Position numbers and translations under genes: made by a program. A stretch of 64,000 bases of DNA from JAFKFJ01 sp963786445 (GTDB taxonomy: Bacteria > Pseudomonadota > Alphaproteobacteria > Acetobacterales > Acetobacteraceae): the NCBI GenBank assembly GCA_963786445.1, contig CAWAZU010000039.1:62001-126000 (forward strand), read 5' to 3'. Below the pieces are notes generated by a model. It was not told the DNA's origin. It ran no database searches and worked only from the letters and a program-made list of their open reading frames with translations. This document shows, in pieces, positions 24,968-34,061 of the stretch (its first letter is position 1; every line of letters starts with the position of its first letter).

Positions 24968-27331
24968 CTACGCTGCCCGGCAGGCGGCGGCGAGGGCACG
25001 CAGCGCCGGCAGCTGCTCGGGCGGCGCCGGGCGGCCGAGCAGAAAACCCTGCACCTCGTCGCATTCGTGCGCGCGCAGGCGCCGTAGCTGGTCGTCGGTC
25101 TCGACGCCCTCGGCGGTGACGCGCAGGCCCAGGCTGCGGCCGAGGCCGACGATCGCGCGCACGATCGCATCCGCCTCGCCGCCGTCGCCCAGCCCCTGCA
25201 CGAACGAGGCGTCGATCTTCAGCTTGTCGAACGGGAAGCGGCGCAGGTAGCTCAATGACGAATAGCCGGTGCCGAAATCGTCGAGCGCGATGCTGACGCC
25301 GAGCGCCTTCAGCTCGCGCAGCATCGCCAGCGCCCGCTCGGCGTCGTCGATCAGGATGCCCTCGGTGATCTCCAGCTCCAGCCGCCACGGCGCGAGGCCG
25401 CTGCCGGCGAGGACGGCGCGGACCGATTCGGCGAGATCGCGCTGCCTGAACTGCACCGGCGAGAGGTTCACCGCTACGCGCCACGGCCGCGGCCAGGACG
25501 CCGCCTCGGCGCAGGCGGTCTCCAGCACCCACTGCCCGAGCTGCCCGATCAGCCCGCATTCCTCGGCGACCGGCACGAACTCGGCCGGCGAGATGAAGCC
25601 GCGCCCGGGGTGCTGCCAGCGCAGCAGTGCCTCGAACCCCTCGACCCCCAGCGATGCGCTGTCGAGCAGCGGCTGGTAGTGCAGGCGCAGCTCGTTGCGC
25701 AGCATCGCCCCGCGCAGCTCCTGCTCCAGCATCTGCCGCTGTTGCAGCCGCTCGTCCATCGCCTGCTCGAAGAAGCGGTACGCGCCGCGGCCGTCGTGCT
25801 TGGCGCGGTGGAGTGCCAGATCGGCGTTGCGCATCAGCGCCTCCGGCGCGTGCGCGTCGGAGGGGAACAGGGCGATGCCGACGCTGGCGCCGATCGCCAC
25901 GATCTGGCCGGCCGCCTCGAACGGTTCGGCCAGCAGGCGCACGACCCGCTCGGCGAGGGCGGCGGCGCCGCGCGGCTGCGCGATGACGGACTGCACGATG
26001 GCGAATTCGTCCCCGCCGATCCGCGCCACCGTGTCGGAATCGCGCAGGCAGGCGGCGAGCCGGTTGCCGACCTCGACCAGCACCGCATCGCCGGCCGGAT
26101 GGCCGTGCAGGTCGTTGATCGCCTTGAACCCGTCAAGGTCGAGCCAGAGCAGGGCCATGCCCCTTCCGGTGCGCTCGGCCAGCGCGATCGCGTGCGCCAG
26201 CCGGTCGCGGAACAGCGTGCGGTTCGGCAGGCCGGTAAGGCTGTCGTGGTTGGCGAGGTACTGGATGCGCTGCTCCGCCTGCTTGCGATCCGACAGGTCG
26301 CGCACCGCCACCACGGTTTCGCGTCGCGGGCCGATGCCGTCGGTGCGGCCGAGCAGCTCGACCGGCCGCCGCTGGCCCGCTGCGTCGAGCAGTTGTGCTT
26401 CCATGGTGCCGCCGTGCCACAGCAGGTCGCAATCGGGCGGCAGCGCGAGCAGCGGCGCGGCGGCGCGGCCGAGCAGCGCCTCGCGCTCGCGGCCGAGCAG
26501 GGTGCAGAGCGCAGCGTTGGCATCGACCACGATGCCGTCGCGCAGGAACAGCAGGCCCTCGAAGGTGGCGTCGGCGAGACGACGCAGCCGGCCGGCCTCG
26601 GCCTGCGTGCGCAAGGCGAGGTGGCGGTCGAACACGGCGCCGAGCAGCGCCAGCGACAGCACCAGCACGGTCAGCGCCGCCACCGCCAGCGCCAGCGTCC
26701 CGCCGGCCAGCAGCGGGCCGGGCGGCAGCGCGTCGCCGAACGGCGCGACGATGGTGCCGGACATGGCGATGAAGTGCAGCCCGCAGACCGCGATCACCGC
26801 GAGTGCTGCCGCCGAGGCGAGATGGCGGTGCCGCAACGCAAGCAGCGCGGCCATCCCGAACGCGACGCCGGCGGCCAGCGCGGCGACGACATAGGCCGGC
26901 GCGAAGGCCACCAGATGCTCCGGTCGCAGCGCCCGCATGCCGGTGAAGTGCATCGCGCCGATCGCGCCGCCGAGCACCAGCCCGCCGGCCACGACGCCCC
27001 AGCCGCCGGGCCTGCCCCGCAGCGCCAGGGCGAAGGCGGCGAGGCTGCCGACCACGGCCCGCGCCAGCGAGATCGCGGTGACCGGCACCGAGTAGCCGAG
27101 ACCGATGGTCGGCAGATAGGCCATCATGGCGATGAAATGCGTGGCCCAGACGCCGCTGCCATAGGCGACGGCGGCGGAAACGAGCCAGACGTGGCGCATG
27201 CGGCCGCTGGTCGCAAGCGCGCGCTGCAGCAGCCCGACGGCGGTGACGCTGGCCAGCACGCAGACGAACGCGGCCAACGCCACGAGGCGCGGGTCATGCT
27301 GCTGGGTCACACAGGCGTACAGTGTCAGCAT
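24968..27331 (-). CDS. MHYT-PAS-GGDEF-EAL c-di-GMP signalling protein
   Basis: 787-residue membrane protein that makes and/or breaks cyclic di-GMP. The N-terminal seven-helix MHYT domain (about 15-240) has three sensor motifs: ATHFIAMM (63-70), AMHFTGM (126-132) and LHFIAM (185-190), thought to bind a metal and sense gas or redox state. A PAS-like region follows (about 250-350). GGDEF is intact at 439-443, and EAL reads EALLRW at 567-572 with DDFGTGYSS and a KIDASFV segment. Both catalytic domains look complete. Confidence 0.92.
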   Translation of the reverse strand: MLTLYACVTQQHDPRLVALAAFVCVLASVTAVGLLQRALATSGRMRHVWLVSAAVAYGSGVWATHFIAMMAYLPTIGLGYSVPVTAISLARAVVGSLAAFALALRGRPGGWGVVAGGLVLGGAIGAMHFTGMRALRPEHLVAFAPAYVVAALAAGVAFGMAALLALRHRHLASAAALAVIAVCGLHFIAMSGTIVAPFGDALPPGPLLAGGTLALAVAALTVLVLSLALLGAVFDRHLALRTQAEAGRLRRLADATFEGLLFLRDGIVVDANAALCTLLGREREALLGRAAAPLLALPPDCDLLWHGGTMEAQLLDAAGQRRPVELLGRTDGIGPRRETVVAVRDLSDRKQAEQRIQYLANHDSLTGLPNRTLFRDRLAHAIALAERTGRGMALLWLDLDGFKAINDLHGHPAGDAVLVEVGNRLAACLRDSDTVARIGGDEFAIVQSVIAQPRGAAALAERVVRLLAEPFEAAGQIVAIGASVGIALFPSDAHAPEALMRNADLALHRAKHDGRGAYRFFEQAMDERLQQRQMLEQELRGAMLRNELRLHYQPLLDSASLGVEGFEALLRWQHPGRGFISPAEFVPVAEECGLIGQLGQWVLETACAEAASWPRPWRVAVNLSPVQFRQRDLAESVRAVLAGSGLAPWRLELEITEGILIDDAERALAMLRELKALGVSIALDDFGTGYSSLSYLRRFPFDKLKIDASFVQGLGDGGEADAIVRAIVGLGRSLGLRVTAEGVETDDQLRRLRAHECDEVQGFLLGRPAPPEQLPALRALAAACRAA

Positions 27332-27451
27332 CCTGCTCCCTCACGGCGCGGCGGGAAGTTTTTGCGGCGGAACGGCTAGCATCCGGTTAAGGCCGCCGCG
27401 CTTAATGCTTCGTCCGTACCGGAGCGGCGGCGCCGCGGTCGCAGGGGCGGA

Positions 27452-29326
27452 TTAGGCGGCGCGGCGGCGTTGCCGCCGTCCGGTCCGCCAATACGTGCCG
27501 GTCATTGCGATGTCGAACGTCACCTCGCGCGTGCCGCTCAGCGCGAGTACGGCGTCGCCGTCGGTCCAGCGCCAACGCGGTTCCGGGGCGTGCCAGCCGG
27601 AGACAAGGCCCGGACTCTCCAGGCTTGCCGCGCGTCCATCCAGCCAAATGCGAGCGACCGCCACGCCCAGCCGGCGCGCGTCGTCCTGGTCGGCGCGCGT
27701 CTGCGCAGGAATCCAGGAGCGGGAAATCAGCCGGAGATTTTTCGCGGACGGAGGCGGACGAACATGCCACCGCCGCCCGGCGCGTTGGGCCGGCAGTTCG
27801 CGTCCGTCCGCCAGGACCCGCAACGCGGGATCATCCGACGTGGCAAACCCGAGCGAGGCGGCCTGGGTCAGCCTGTGCCGCTTCGCGGCGACCAGCCGCG
27901 GGCCGCCCAGCACGAGCGGGGCGCAGGACGCGGTGTCCCAGATGCGGCGCGCGAGGTCCGGACGCGCCGGCACGGCGGCGCCCGCGTTGGCGAACGCGCC
28001 GCGGTTGCCGGTGTCGAGATAGGTCTCGCACGGCAATCCTTCGGCCAGGACCACGTCGTGCCGTGCCAGCTCAAGGTGCCAATAGGTGATGCTCGCGGCC
28101 GGCTCCTGGACGATGGTGGCACCGTTGACGAGGTAGCGGACGGGGATCAGCACGCCATCGACGAACACGGCATGGTCGGGTGACAGAAACAGATCGCGAT
28201 GCGGCAATCCGGCACCGAATGCGCCGCGTCGCACGCGCACCGGCCATGCGTCGCAGGGCTTCGGATGCCGGCGGCAATCGATCCGGCGATGACCAAGCCA
28301 TACGATCGGCCGCGCGTTCCCCGATGGCGTCAGGACGAATTCGCCGATGGCCAGCGACTCGATGGCGCGCTCGCCGGAAGGCGTGGCGATGCGGGTGCCG
28401 CGCACGTAGCAGGCGGCCGCGCCGGAGCCGGCCAGATCGTAGCCGAGGACGTTCAGCTCATCGAGGTCCGCGGTCGAGATCGCTTCGACCACGCCCGGAA
28501 TGGCTTCGCCGTCATAGGCATCGCCGCGGACCGCGTTGCTCCAGTCGCCGATGTCGTCGCCGCCGGCAACTTCCGTCGGCGTGTCGTATTCCAGCGTGAC
28601 CGTCCGGCCGTTGTACGAGAAATACGAATCGGCGCCGGCGCTGTAGCCTGCCGCGAACGGCTGGTCGCGCCCGCCCGCGACGCCGGCCGCGCTCGCGGTG
28701 TAGCGGAACATGTCCAGCAGCGAATAGTTGGCCGGCGCGCCGGGGTATGAGACCAGTCCGCCGTAATCGACCCGCCCCATGACTTCGGAAATCTCGTGCT
28801 CCAGCACGGCCACCGCGTCGTTGGAACCGGAGCCCGCGACCCCGGATTGCGCGAACGCATAGCTCAGGCTGCTGTCGAGACCGACATAGCCGGCGGTTGC
28901 CGGAGCGGCCCCAAGGTCAAGGCCGAGCGCCGCCGCCTGCGCCGGGGTGACGTAGAACGCCCCCGCGCCGTCGGTGGGGTCCGAGGCGGGCAGGCTGGCG
29001 AGCGCGGCTGCCTGCACCGCGGAGGTGGTGAAGTCCGCTGCCACCGCCGCGTAAAGTTCGGCATAGGGGACGGGTTCGACGGCAGACGGCCGGCTCTGTC
29101 CGACGCCGCCGACGATCGCGCGGCCGTCCTCCTCGCCCCAGCCGAAGTTTATGGTGATCGTGATCGGATTGACGATCAGGCTCTCGTAGTACCGGACGGC
29201 GGTGTCGATCGCCCCGGTGTACGCCGCGTACAGCGTCGGGTCGCTGGCCTGCAGTTCGGTGACGCTCGAATCGAAGACGGCGTCGATCGTCAGGTGCGTC
29301 TCGCCGGTGCCGGCGGGGGCCGTCAC
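27452..29326 (-). CDS. Metalloprotease-like N-terminus fused to a Hint domain
   Basis: 624 residues. The N-terminal ~310 residues resemble NF038122-type secreted metalloprotease-like proteins: AVAVLEHEISEVMGR, a HExxE rather than HExxH metal motif, and TADLDELNVLGYD. Around 315 a Hint_2 domain begins: ACYVRGTRIATPSGERAIES, with Cys at the splice-type position and later DLFLSPDHAVFVDG. Proteins of this kind are usually exported and may process themselves. Its ATG overlaps the stop of the histidine kinase gene, so it is the third gene of a regulator-kinase-Hint operon. Activity is not proven by sequence. Confidence 0.75.
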   Translation of the reverse strand: MTAPAGTGETHLTIDAVFDSSVTELQASDPTLYAAYTGAIDTAVRYYESLIVNPITITINFGWGEEDGRAIVGGVGQSRPSAVEPVPYAELYAAVAADFTTSAVQAAALASLPASDPTDGAGAFYVTPAQAAALGLDLGAAPATAGYVGLDSSLSYAFAQSGVAGSGSNDAVAVLEHEISEVMGRVDYGGLVSYPGAPANYSLLDMFRYTASAAGVAGGRDQPFAAGYSAGADSYFSYNGRTVTLEYDTPTEVAGGDDIGDWSNAVRGDAYDGEAIPGVVEAISTADLDELNVLGYDLAGSGAAACYVRGTRIATPSGERAIESLAIGEFVLTPSGNARPIVWLGHRRIDCRRHPKPCDAWPVRVRRGAFGAGLPHRDLFLSPDHAVFVDGVLIPVRYLVNGATIVQEPAASITYWHLELARHDVVLAEGLPCETYLDTGNRGAFANAGAAVPARPDLARRIWDTASCAPLVLGGPRLVAAKRHRLTQAASLGFATSDDPALRVLADGRELPAQRAGRRWHVRPPPSAKNLRLISRSWIPAQTRADQDDARRLGVAVARIWLDGRAASLESPGLVSGWHAPEPRWRWTDGDAVLALSGTREVTFDIAMTGTYWRTGRRQRRRAA

Positions 29327-30660
29327 AGCGGCAGCGTCGCGGTCGCGCGCGTGCCGCCGCCGGGAACGCCGGCGATGCTCACGTCGCCGCCATGCGCGCG
29401 CAGGATGTTGCGCGCGATCGTCAGGCCGAGGCCGACGCCGCCGGTCTCGCGGTTGCGGCTCGCCTCCAGCCGCACGAAGGGCTGGAACACGCGCTCGGCG
29501 TCCTCGGGCGCGATGCCGGGGCCGCTGTCCTCGACCAGCACGCTCACCACCCCCGCGCGCGGCGGCGCCAGCGTGATCCGCGCCGCCCCGCCGTATTTCA
29601 CCGCATTGCTGACCAGGTTGGTCAGCGCCCGCTTGAGCGCGAGCGGCCGGGCGCCGACCGTCAGGTGGTCCGGCCCGTCATAGCCGAGTTTTTCCGCCGC
29701 ATCCGGATAGGCGTCGGCGGCCTCGTCGAGCAGCGTGCGCAACAGTTCGGCAAGATCGAGCGGCGCCAGCGGCTCGTCGGAGAGCGTGTCGCGGCCGAAC
29801 GCCAGCGTCGCGGAGACCATCGTCTCCAGCTCGTCGAGGTCGATCAGCGTTTTGCGGCGCAACTCCTCGTCGTCGATGAACTCGGCGCGCAGTTTCAGGC
29901 GCGTGATCGGGGTGCGCAGATCGTGGCTGATGGCGGCGAGCATGAAGTTGCGGTCGGCGAGGAAGCGGCGGATGCGCCCGGCCATGGTGTTGAACGCCGC
30001 CGCCGCTTTGGCGATTTCCAGCGGCCCGTCCTCCGGCATGGGCGGCGCGTTCACGTCGCGGCCGAGCCGTTCCGCCGCGGCGGCGAGGGTGGCGACGGGC
30101 GCGGTCAGGCGGCGCACCGCCCACAGCGTCAGCGCCGCCGCCGCCGCCGTCATCAGCACGAAGGCGGCGAGAAAAGTGCCGGAGAGCAGCCAGCGTGCCG
30201 GCGGCATCGGAATGGAGACGTTCACCCATTGCCCGTCCGCCAGCCGCAGCCCGATCAGCACGTGCTGCGCCGCCGGGCCGCCGAGCACCACGAGCTCGCG
30301 CGGCCGGTCGGCCGGGCGCATCGGCACCAGCAGCATGTTGATGCGCAGCGCGCGCTGCAATTCGGGATAGGCCGGGGCGAGGGCGGAGACCGGCGGTGCG
30401 GCGGCGAGTTTCACGGCGGTGCCTTCGTGCGCGTCGATGGCGCGCATGACGGCGGCGCGGCTGGCCGGGTCGGCGAGGGCGACGGTGCGGTAGATGCTGA
30501 TGGCGCGCACCGCCACGTCGCGGATCTGTGCGAACCGCAGTGCGTCCACGCGATCCAGCCCGTGGATCGCCAGCCCGCCGCCCTGCACCACGGCGAGCGA
30601 GACCAGCAGCACCAGCGCCGTGCGCCCGCCGAGGCTGCGCGGCAGGACGCGGAATTTCAC
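29323..30660 (-). CDS. Sensor histidine kinase (EnvZ-like)
   Basis: 445 residues: membrane helix ~13-33, periplasmic sensor part, second helix ~158-180, HAMP (~181-233), then HisKA with LAAISHDLRTPITRLKLR (phospho-acceptor His246). The ATP domain has NLVSNAVKY (N-box), DSGPGIAPED and GVGLGLTIARN. All catalytic boxes are intact. It starts four bases after the response-regulator stop and overlaps the Hint gene start. Confidence 0.93.
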   Translation of the reverse strand: MKFRVLPRSLGGRTALVLLVSLAVVQGGGLAIHGLDRVDALRFAQIRDVAVRAISIYRTVALADPASRAAVMRAIDAHEGTAVKLAAAPPVSALAPAYPELQRALRINMLLVPMRPADRPRELVVLGGPAAQHVLIGLRLADGQWVNVSIPMPPARWLLSGTFLAAFVLMTAAAAALTLWAVRRLTAPVATLAAAAERLGRDVNAPPMPEDGPLEIAKAAAAFNTMAGRIRRFLADRNFMLAAISHDLRTPITRLKLRAEFIDDEELRRKTLIDLDELETMVSATLAFGRDTLSDEPLAPLDLAELLRTLLDEAADAYPDAAEKLGYDGPDHLTVGARPLALKRALTNLVSNAVKYGGAARITLAPPRAGVVSVLVEDSGPGIAPEDAERVFQPFVRLEASRNRETGGVGLGLTIARNILRAHGGDVSIAGVPGGGTRATATLPL

Positions 30661-30664
30661 GGCG

Positions 30665-31417
30665 CTATTCGCGCGTCACCTCGGCGGCCAGCACGTAGCC
30701 GCCGCCGCGCACCGTCTTGATCAGCTGGGCGTGGTGGCCGTCGTCCTCCAGCTTGCGGCGCAGCCGGCTGACGGCCACGTCGATGGCGCGGTCGAACGGC
30801 CCGGCCTGCCGCCCGCGCAGCAGGTCGAGCAGCATGTCGCGCGTCAGCACCCGGTTCGGCCGTTCGGCGAGCGCGAACAGCAGGTCGTACTCGCCGCCGG
30901 TCAGCGGCACCTCCACGCCCTCGGGGTTGAGCAGGCGCCGCCGCGGCGGCTCCAGCCGCCAGCCGGCGAACACCAGCGCCTTCGGGGCGGCCTCGGCGCG
31001 GCTCTGCGCCTCGCCGGCGCGGCGCAGCACGGCGCGGATGCGGGCCAGCAGCTCGCGCGGGTTGAACGGTTTCGCCACATAGTCGTCGGCGCCGAGTTCC
31101 AGGCCGATGATGCGGTCGGTGTCCTCGCCCATCGCGGTCAGCATGACGATCGGCACGCTCGACTGGCCGCGCAGCCAGCGCGCGAAATCCAGCCCGCCCT
31201 CGCCCGGCAGCATCAGGTCGAGCACGACCAGCTGGTAATGGCCGAGCGGCCAGTGCCGCCGCGCCTCGCGGGCGTCGCGCACGGCGGTGACGCGGAAATT
31301 CTGCCGCTCCAGGAAGCGGGCGAGCAGGTCGCGGATCTCGCGGTCGTCGTCCACCACCAGGATGTGCGGGGGCGAGGCAGTGGCGGCGGCCGTCGTGGGC
31401 TGCGGCGAGGGGTCCAT
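30665..31417 (-). CDS. OmpR-family response regulator
   Basis: 250 residues. The receiver domain has ILVVDDDREIRD and LVVLDLMLPGEGG (phospho-acceptor Asp67). The winged-helix DNA-binding domain has GGEYDLLFALAERPNRVLTR and AIDVAVSRLRRKLED. First gene of the operon with the adjacent kinase, surely its partner. It probably controls outer-membrane or export functions (family inference). Confidence 0.93.
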   Translation of the reverse strand: MDPSPQPTTAAATASPPHILVVDDDREIRDLLARFLERQNFRVTAVRDAREARRHWPLGHYQLVVLDLMLPGEGGLDFARWLRGQSSVPIVMLTAMGEDTDRIIGLELGADDYVAKPFNPRELLARIRAVLRRAGEAQSRAEAAPKALVFAGWRLEPPRRRLLNPEGVEVPLTGGEYDLLFALAERPNRVLTRDMLLDLLRGRQAGPFDRAIDVAVSRLRRKLEDDGHHAQLIKTVRGGGYVLAAEVTRE

Positions 31418-31467
31418 GCGTGCAGTCTAGGACGCGCGGCCGGAGCCGATCCAGAGCGGGATCGTTC

Positions 31468-32610
31468 TCAGGCGGCGAACTCGGCGCGGATGGCGGCATC
31501 GTGGGCGCCGATCGCGGGCACCGGGCCGAGTGCGGGCGCGGCGCCGTCGCGGAGCGCCGGCGGGGCGACGATGGCGGCGGAGCCGTTCGGCGTTTTCACG
31601 TTCACGCGCCGCAGCGCCGGATGGCGGGCGAGGTCGGACAGCCCGTTGACGAAGCCGTAGGCGGTGCCGGCGGCATCGAGGCGCTGCGCCGCCTCGGTGC
31701 GGGTCAGCGCGGCGAAGGCGTGCGCCACCGTCGCATCGACCGAAGCGCGGTTGGCGACGCGGGCGTTGTTGCTCGCGAAGCCGGGCCGCTGCGGCAGGTC
31801 CGGCGCGTCGAGGACGACGCGGCAGAAACGCGCCCATTCGCGCTCGTTCTGGATCGAGATCAGCACCAGGCCGCCCTCGGCGAGGGCGAACGCGCCGTAG
31901 GGGCAGATCGAGGGATGCGCGAGACCGAGGCGTTGCGGCGCGCTGGCCGGTGCCTTCGTAATAGAGCAGCGGCACGTTCATCCAGTCGGCGATCGCGTCG
32001 AACAGGCTGATTTCCAGCCGCGCGCCTTCGCCGGTCGATACCGCGCGCCGATCAGCGCCTCCAGCACCGCCGCGTGCGCCGCCATGCCGCAGGCGATGTC
32101 GCAGACCGAGACGCCGACGCGGCCAGGGCCGGCGGGATGGCCGGTGATCGAGGCCAGCCCGCTCTCGGCCTGCACCAGCAGGTCGTAGGCTTTCATGTCG
32201 GCGTAGGCGTGGCCGCTGCCGTAGCCGGTGATATCGACGGTGATGAGGCGCGGGTATTTTTCCCGCAGCGCCGCCGATCCGAACCCGGCGCGGGCGGCGG
32301 CGCCGGGGGCGAGGTTCTGGATGAACACGTCGGCGCGCGCCAGGATGCGGTGCAGCAGCGCGGCGTCGTCCGGGTTCTTGATGTCGGCGACGAGGCTTTC
32401 CTTGCCGCGGTTGAGCCAGACGAAATAGCTGGAGAGGCCATGCACCGACGCGTCGTAGCCGCGCGCGAAGTCGCCTTCCGCCCGCTCGATTTTTATCACC
32501 CGCGCGCCGGCGTCGGCGAGGCGCGCGGAACAGAGCGGCGCGGCGACAGCCTGTTCGAGGGCGAGGACCAGCAGGCCGGTGAGCGGGCGGGTTGGGGTCT
32601 CCGTTGGCAT
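31468..32610 (-). CDS. CaiB/BaiF-type CoA-transferase, two compensating frameshifts
   Basis: Class III CoA-transferase. N-terminus: LVLALEQAVAAPLCSARLAD, GARVIKIERAEGDFARGYD (the Asp nucleophile is expected downstream), WLNRGKESLVADIK, ITGYGSGHAYADMKAYDLLVQAESGL. C-terminus: LISIQNEREWARFCRVVL. The frame is lost near 32034-32037 (one base missing) and regained near 31936-31946 (one base extra), leaving ~30 residues in another frame that still reads MNVPLLYYEGTG. Net length 1143 bases, ~380 residues, normal. Substrate unknown. Confidence 0.8.
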
Positions 32611-32731
32611 GTCTCCCTCCGGGCGCTACCTGTCGCGTATAGGCGTGGCGGGTGGCGTGCTGGAAGCCGTCCCGGGTCCCGGAGGCAACCAGCCCCTTGC
32701 GCTTCGCGATCGGTTCGCGTCCATATGAGCT

Positions 32732-33385
32732 ATGAAGCTAGACCTGCTTATTCTTCAGCTCGCGGTGCTTTTCCTGCCAGGTCTGCTTTGGGCAAGGTTG
32801 GATGCGCGTTTTGCTCTAAGCTCCAAGCCGACTGACACGGAGTTCTTCCTCCGCGCGTTTCAGTTCGGGCTGGTGAGCTACGGCGTCACCTTCTTGCTGT
32901 ATTCGGCGCTTGGCTGGCCGTTTACCCTGGTGGACTTGGCAGATGCAGGAAGCCGGCCTGTCGTCACCGCAGCCGTCGTCGACGAAATTCTCTGGGCACT
33001 CGGCGTCGGACTGGTCCTGTCCATCGTATGGATCTATGCTGCGACATATAAATGGCTCACGCAATTCCTTCAGACAATTAAGGCTACGAAGAAATATGGT
33101 GACGAGGACGTTTGGGATTATACCCTCAATTCTCCGATCGCGGCAGTGGAATATGTCCATTTCAGGGATTTCGATAACAAGGTAGTTTATGCTGGATGGA
33201 TCAAGACATTTTCCGAGAGCGATAAGCTGCGAGAGATAGTTTTGCGTGATGTGCGTGTGTTTGATTTCGAGGGTGCGAAGCTATTCGAGACCCCACTGTT
33301 GTACCTTGCGCACGCACCAGAAAACATCCATATGTCCTTTCCGTTTAGGCCGGACCAACCCGCCGGAGGAGAAACCATTGACTGA
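32732..33385 (+). CDS. DUF6338 family membrane protein
   Basis: 217 residues: hydrophobic N-terminus (LILQLAVLFLPGLLWARLD), two more membrane segments (~45-65 and ~90-110), then a soluble part with DYTLNSPIAAVEYVHFRDF and RDVRVFDFEG. Function unknown; the family often sits in mobile or variable regions. Codon use is clearly less GC-rich than the surroundings (AAA, ATA, TTT). First gene of the low-GC island, overlapping a small ORF by 8 bases. Confidence 0.75.
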   Translation: MKLDLLILQLAVLFLPGLLWARLDARFALSSKPTDTEFFLRAFQFGLVSYGVTFLLYSALGWPFTLVDLADAGSRPVVTAAVVDEILWALGVGLVLSIVWIYAATYKWLTQFLQTIKATKKYGDEDVWDYTLNSPIAAVEYVHFRDFDNKVVYAGWIKTFSESDKLREIVLRDVRVFDFEGAKLFETPLLYLAHAPENIHMSFPFRPDQPAGGETID

Positions 33386-33566
33386 CAAACAACTCGCCTC
33401 GGACGGCTACACGAAGCTCCAGCACTTGCACGAGGGTTACCTCCGCAAGGGCGGAAACAACTCGGACGCATCGCAAATTCAGACGCGGCCAGCTGATCCC
33501 GCACCGATGCGGCCCGCCGCATCACAAGCGGAAAAACCTAGGCCAACCGATAGCAAGGGCGGTTAG
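33378..33566 (+). CDS. Small partner ORF of the DUF6338 gene (TTG start)
   Basis: 62 residues: TDKQLASDGYTKLQHLHEGY, then a Pro/Lys-rich tail ending PTDSKGG. GGAGGAG lies about seven bases before TTG 33378, and the gene overlaps the DUF6338 stop, so translational coupling is likely. An ATG-only ORF finder would miss it. No known domain. Confidence 0.6.
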   Translation: MTDKQLASDGYTKLQHLHEGYLRKGGNNSDASQIQTRPADPAPMRPAASQAEKPRPTDSKGG

Positions 33567-33830
33567 CAAGCCTCCCGGCTAGCGCGACACCGCGCGGTGC
33601 CGGCAGCGGACGGTCGCGCAGGTTCGCATCAGCGTCTCTCCCTCCCGGCGTCGGCGCCGGTTGCCGCGACCATAGGCGCGACCGCGGCCTGGCGCCACCC
33701 GCCTGAAGTCGTTGCCGGCGCGGCTCGAGTAGCCGTGTCGATGGTTGCTGGCCGGCGTGGCTCGTCGCCGGCGTGGTCGAGGCACGGGCGTGGTCGGGCG
33801 AGAAAGCCGGGTCCCGCCACCCGCCTGAAG
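33567..33830. other. Non-coding stretch with a 16-bp direct repeat
   Basis: No convincing gene on either strand. CGCCACCCGCCTGAAG occurs twice (33693-33708 and 33815-33830), 122 bases apart. The second copy abuts the low-GC coding remnant. The GC-rich composition differs from both island genes around it, so it may be a small insertion or a scar of an earlier rearrangement. Confidence 0.45.
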
Positions 33831-34053
33831 GTTGCGGATGCCATAGCGCACACAAGCTCTGATTACGCAGAGGCTAGTGCCTCTCGGCCAAAGCTTGTAC
33901 AAGGCTTATTTGCCAGAATCCAAGATACATTTCATCGGGCCGTTTCCGGAAAAATTGCCGCCGAACTGGTACTCGATCACGCTGACGGCGATAAACCCTT
34001 GGTGGGCATGATCTCGTATGACGGCCATCCTAATAAGATAACAACGCAGGACG

Positions 34054-34061
34054 TGAGAACA
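34054..34061. repeat. Target-site duplication, left copy
   Basis: TGAGAACA directly precedes the left IS end (GGTAGTGCC). The same eight bases follow the right end at 35442-35449. An 8-bp duplication is usual for IS256-family elements. Confidence 0.9.

Noticed and set aside
25610..27379. 589-residue forward ORF opposite the MHYT-GGDEF-EAL gene
   Set aside because: Antisense shadow rich in Arg/Gln/His; the reverse strand encodes a fully recognisable multi-domain protein.
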